In this document: one piece after another, positions 4,783-6,640 of the stretch
Layout of the letters: each line of letters begins with the position of its first letter
Position numbering within the stretch: the first letter of the stretch is position 1
Assembly (NCBI GenBank): GCA_035369485.1
Contig: DAOSMC010000021.1
Coordinates: forward strand, 1 to 6,640
DNA: 6,640 nt
Direction of reading: 5' to 3'
Source of the DNA: JAQVHD01 sp035369485
GTDB taxonomy: Bacteria; Patescibacteriota; Minisyncoccia; UBA6257; JAAZHW01
Program-made: the position numbers and the translations under genes
The notes under the pieces: model-generated
Database searches by the model: none
The model's input: the letters and a program-made list of their open reading frames with translations, nothing else
Told to the model about the DNA's origin: nothing

Positions 4783-5204
4783 AACTGATTCCTCGTAATC
4801 CATTTGAAGATTTAGAAAAGTGGTTTGAAGACGAAAATTGGGCATTGCCCATTGTTCCCTCTTCGGCATTTAAAGAGCCGGCAATGGATATTTATCAAAC
4901 AGACAAGGATGTGGTCGCTGAATTAAATATTCCTGGTTTTGATCCACAAAAAATAGACATTTCTATTGATAATCAAGTTCTAACTGTTAAGGGCGAAACA
5001 GAAGAAACTGAAGAAGAAAAGAAAAGAGATTATTGGAGAAAAGAGATTCGAAAAGGCTCTTTTGAACGAATGGTTCGTTTGCCAGCAGAGGTAGATGAAA
5101 ACAATGTGGAAGCCGTCTATAAAAATGGTGTTCTGAAAATTGTAATGCCTAAGAAAACGTCTTCAAGCCAAACCAAAAAGATTCCGATTAAAACCAAAGA
5201 CTAA
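4779..5204 (+). CDS. Small heat-shock protein, Hsp20/alpha-crystallin family
   Basis: This ATP-independent holdase of the cytoplasm binds unfolding proteins under stress and hands them to ATP-dependent chaperones. The 141-residue protein has a short N-terminal arm (MKLIPRNPFEDLEKWF, 1-16) typical of the bacterial class. An alpha-crystallin domain follows (about 33-126) with the ELNIPGF strand, QVLTVKGE, and the family signature AVYKNGVLKIVMPK near its end. The C-terminal anchor motif is I-P-I (135-137), which docks into neighbouring subunits during oligomer assembly. Length is normal. Its TAA overlaps the next gene's ATG by one base (TAATG), so the two are likely translated together. It has its own strong promoter, with no heat-shock repressor site visible. 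Confidence 0.95.
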   Translation: MKLIPRNPFEDLEKWFEDENWALPIVPSSAFKEPAMDIYQTDKDVVAELNIPGFDPQKIDISIDNQVLTVKGETEETEEEKKRDYWRKEIRKGSFERMVRLPAEVDENNVEAVYKNGVLKIVMPKKTSSSQTKKIPIKTKD

Positions 5205-6280
5205 TGTCCAAAACCTTACCTATCGTTTTTCTTCTTATTACATTAGTGGTTGTGCTATTTGTTTTAAGATATAGCCCCGTGCCTGTTCCTTTGCCCGGGG
5301 CTGATTCTAATAAGCAAAATACTTTTCAAACAACGCCTCAGCCAACAGCTTATACCGGACCGCGACCGGAAACAGTCATTGTCAATGGACCAAAAGATTG
5401 GGAAGAGGTATCTACTACACCCTACGTTGTTTTTCAATATATTGCTTTGTGGGAAGGAGATTTTCGAGACATTCTTTTTGAAACCAAAGTAGATGAAATT
5501 GATAAAGATTGGCAGCGGAGTTCCGGCAATAGCCGAGCAATTCAACTTTTACCAGGAGAACATACTTATCATTTTCAAGTTCGGGCAACAACAAAAGACG
5601 GCATTTATGATTATACGCCGGCAATGCGAATTTTCAGAGGTAATATTTCTTCGCAGGCATCCAGAGTTAAAGTTAATTCGGTTGTTCCTTACGCCACGCC
5701 TCAAAAAATAATCATATTAAATTCAGGACCAGACATTGATCTAACTAATTGGACAATCGAAACATCAGCAGGCTTTTTTACGATTACCACCGGAGTGCGC
5801 TTGTTCCGGCCGGATAGTCAAACCATTCATCAAAATATTATTTTAAAAACCGGTGATTCATTAGTTGTTGTTGAGGGATCAAGTCCTTTGAGTTTTAATT
5901 TTTATTTGAATCGGTGCTTTGGTTATTTAACCAACGAGTATAATTTTAATTCGCTTTTTGTTAAAAACTGTCCGCGTCCCAGCTACACCGACATCTCATA
6001 TTTTTCTTCAGCCTGTCAGCAATTCATTAATAATTTAGATACCTGTCAGATTCCCTCTTCAAATGATATCAATCGTTTTAGCAACGATCCTGCCTGCCAG
6101 CAATTTATCAAAGATTATTATCATTATTCTTCCTGCGTTGATCGCTATCAATCTGCGCCAGATTTTTTTAAAAAAGAGTGGTATGTTTTTGTGAATCGAG
6201 ATCAATTTATCAGTACGACTCATGACCGAATAGTTTTGCGCGATGATGAGGGATTGGTTGTTGATGTTTATCAATATTAG
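5204..6280 (+). CDS. Membrane-anchored lamin-tail-domain protein with cysteine-rich insert
   Basis: This is a 358-residue extracytoplasmic protein of unknown role. A hydrophobic helix (5-21) should anchor it. A Pro-rich linker (23-55) leads to a beta-rich Ig/Fn3-like region (about 56-147; note HTYHFQVRATTKDG). A lamin-tail-like domain begins near 153, with KIIILNSGPDIDLTNWTIET matching the 'I.N.G....L..W' core. Its final strand is RIVLRDDEGLVVDVYQY at the very C terminus. Between them sits an insert (about 237-325) holding all six cysteines: 238, 256, 271, 281, 298 and 311. Two related motifs, ACQQFINNLDTC and ACQQFIKDYYHYSSC, suggest an internal duplication. Six cysteines, none elsewhere, point to three disulfides or a metal site. 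The ATG overlaps the hsp20 stop and no Shine-Dalgarno is needed if translation is coupled. Lamin-tail domains outside the nucleus are common in bacterial surface proteins and secreted enzymes. Confidence 0.83.
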   Translation: MSKTLPIVFLLITLVVVLFVLRYSPVPVPLPGADSNKQNTFQTTPQPTAYTGPRPETVIVNGPKDWEEVSTTPYVVFQYIALWEGDFRDILFETKVDEIDKDWQRSSGNSRAIQLLPGEHTYHFQVRATTKDGIYDYTPAMRIFRGNISSQASRVKVNSVVPYATPQKIIILNSGPDIDLTNWTIETSAGFFTITTGVRLFRPDSQTIHQNIILKTGDSLVVVEGSSPLSFNFYLNRCFGYLTNEYNFNSLFVKNCPRPSYTDISYFSSACQQFINNLDTCQIPSSNDINRFSNDPACQQFIKDYYHYSSCVDRYQSAPDFFKKEWYVFVNRDQFISTTHDRIVLRDDEGLVVDVYQY

Positions 6281-6310
6281 ATAAAACATTAGATAAAAAA
6301 TAGAATAAAA
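6276..6310. repeat. Short tandem repeat at the end of the lamin-tail gene
   Basis: ATTAGATAAAAC (6276-6287) is followed by ATTAGATAAAAA (6288-6299) and a partial third unit, ATAGAATAAAA (6300-6310). The first unit includes the stop codon TAG. The third unit contains TAGAAT (6301-6306), a possible -10 box for the tRNA-Arg beginning at 6329, but no convincing -35 accompanies it. There is no terminator here, so the tRNA may be read from the preceding operon. Confidence 0.5.
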
Positions 6311-6328
6311 TTTTTTGAAACAATTATT

Positions 6329-6400
6329 GCCCCTGTAGCTCAAAGGATAGAGCAATCCCGTCCTAAGGGAGAGATGTGGGTTCGATTCCTACCAGGGGCA
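6329..6400 (+). tRNA. tRNA-Arg (anticodon CCU)
   Basis: This is a complete 72-base cloverleaf. The acceptor is GCCCCTG/CAGGGGC with discriminator A. The D arm is GCTC/GAGC around AAAGGATA. The anticodon stem is ATCCC/GGGAG around GTCCTAA, and the T arm is GTGGG/CCTAC around TTCGATT. The anticodon CCT (6362-6364) reads AGG. Two small oddities are an A-G mismatch closing the anticodon stem (6355/6371) and G rather than a pyrimidine at position 32. CCA is not encoded. It resembles the tRNA-Arg(UCU) at the other end of the window in its D and T arms. Confidence 0.95.
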
Positions 6401-6426
6401 CAAGGGAGATTAAAATTTAAAATCTG

Positions 6427-6505
6427 ACGCTGGGTGTTATTTTTAATCTGTTCGGCGGAAAGCAGAGAGCGTAAGCGACTAAATTATCTGAGTTTATTTC
6501 AGATA
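6427..6505 (+). other. Two predicted RNA hairpins in the non-coding tail
   Basis: A nested structure pairs ACGCT (6427-6431) with AGCGT (6468-6472), enclosing TCTGTTC (6447-6453) with GAA (6458-6460) plus CAGA (6463-6466). A separate perfect seven-pair hairpin, TATCTGA (6485-6491) and TCAGATA (6499-6505), follows, but it lacks a T run and so is a poor terminator. These could be part of the inverted-repeat element or a small structured RNA; I recognise no known family. Confidence 0.3.
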
Positions 6506-6539
6506 CTTTAATGGATTAATGTACCTCAAATAAATTGAT

Positions 6540-6570
6540 AGATTCTTCGGCTTTCAGCCTTAGAATGACG
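6540..6570. repeat. Hairpin repeat unit
   Basis: ATTCT (6542-6546) pairs with AGAAT (6562-6566) and GGC (6549-6551) with GCC (6557-6559) around TTTCA, with a two-by-two internal loop. The flanking GATTCTTCGG and AGAATGACG blocks resemble a small palindromic repeat that I recall as widespread in bacterial intergenic DNA. Its 3' arm recurs at the left edge of the window (3-18). Confidence 0.5.
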
Positions 6571-6640
6571 ATTTTATTTTTGAATTCTCCCTTGTACTCA
6601 AATTAAACCCCTTCAAATTTTCTTTATTATCTTAACAAAT

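Larger units (their letters stand above)
6401..6594. repeat. Segment bounded by imperfect inverted repeats, abutting tRNA-Arg
   Basis: CAAGGGAGA (6401-6409) is perfectly inverted as TCTCCCTTG (6586-6594). With small gaps the match extends inward to about 25 bases per arm, both ending in AAAATC. The left arm begins at the base after the tRNA discriminator. No ORF of note lies inside. The 194-base size and terminal inversion recall a miniature mobile element, but no target-site duplication is obvious. It may instead be a large RNA foldback. Confidence 0.4.

Noticed and set aside
5264..5711. Several 60-95 codon frames on both strands inside the lamin-tail gene
   Set aside because: They are overlapping shadows of a gene with clear domain structure and coupled translation; none has a ribosome-binding site or motif.
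6059..6355. 98-codon minus-strand frame across the lamin-tail 3' end and the tRNA-Arg
   Set aside because: It overlaps a confident tRNA and a confident coding region, and its AT-rich residue content is what noise would give.
1..6640. CRISPR array, integrase, transposase or replication origin
   Set aside because: I looked for regularly spaced repeats, recombinase-type proteins and DnaA-box clusters and saw none.

Overview
The window is AT-rich bacterial DNA that uses the standard genetic code: TGA ends several genes and no coding frame reads through it. None of the four tRNA genes encodes its 3' CCA. The mix of a compact methionine adenosyltransferase, an exported lamin-tail-domain protein with a cysteine-rich insert, and a double-thioredoxin/CcdA membrane fusion fits a small-genome bacterium. 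My best guess is the Candidate Phyla Radiation (Patescibacteria), but that is inference from gene style, not proof. The standard use of TGA argues against the Gracilibacteria and Absconditabacteria, which read TGA as glycine.

Layout, left to right. Positions 1-102 hold the edge of a dispersed repeat and tRNA-Arg(UCU) on the minus strand. Positions 103-302 are AT-rich spacer with a decayed tRNA-Glu-like relic. tRNA-Glu(UUC) and tRNA-Pro(UGG) follow in tandem (303-450). A small cytosolic protein of the YwgA/DUF4065-like type comes next (566-1057), with a consensus Shine-Dalgarno and a strong GC-rich terminator. Then comes a PD-(D/E)XK nuclease-family protein (1140-1880). A consensus promoter drives a SAM-I riboswitch with a terminator, followed by metK (2083-3045). 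Next is a 539-residue exported and membrane protein made of two thioredoxin domains and a six-helix CcdA-like domain (3081-4700). A small heat-shock protein (4779-5204) overlaps by one base with a membrane-anchored lamin-tail-domain protein (5204-6280). The window closes with tRNA-Arg(CCU) (6329-6400) and a 240-base non-coding tail bearing inverted repeats and hairpins. Every protein gene lies on the plus strand.

How the genes may work together. MetK makes S-adenosylmethionine and is controlled by the SAM riboswitch in its own leader. The thioredoxin/CcdA fusion should carry electrons across the membrane to thiols outside the cell. The only other exported protein here, the lamin-tail protein, has exactly six cysteines, all in one insert, so it is a natural candidate client; that link is inference. 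The small heat-shock protein is probably co-translated with the lamin-tail protein. Translation signals vary: one gene has a perfect Shine-Dalgarno, while two others appear to have leaderless or near-leaderless mRNAs.
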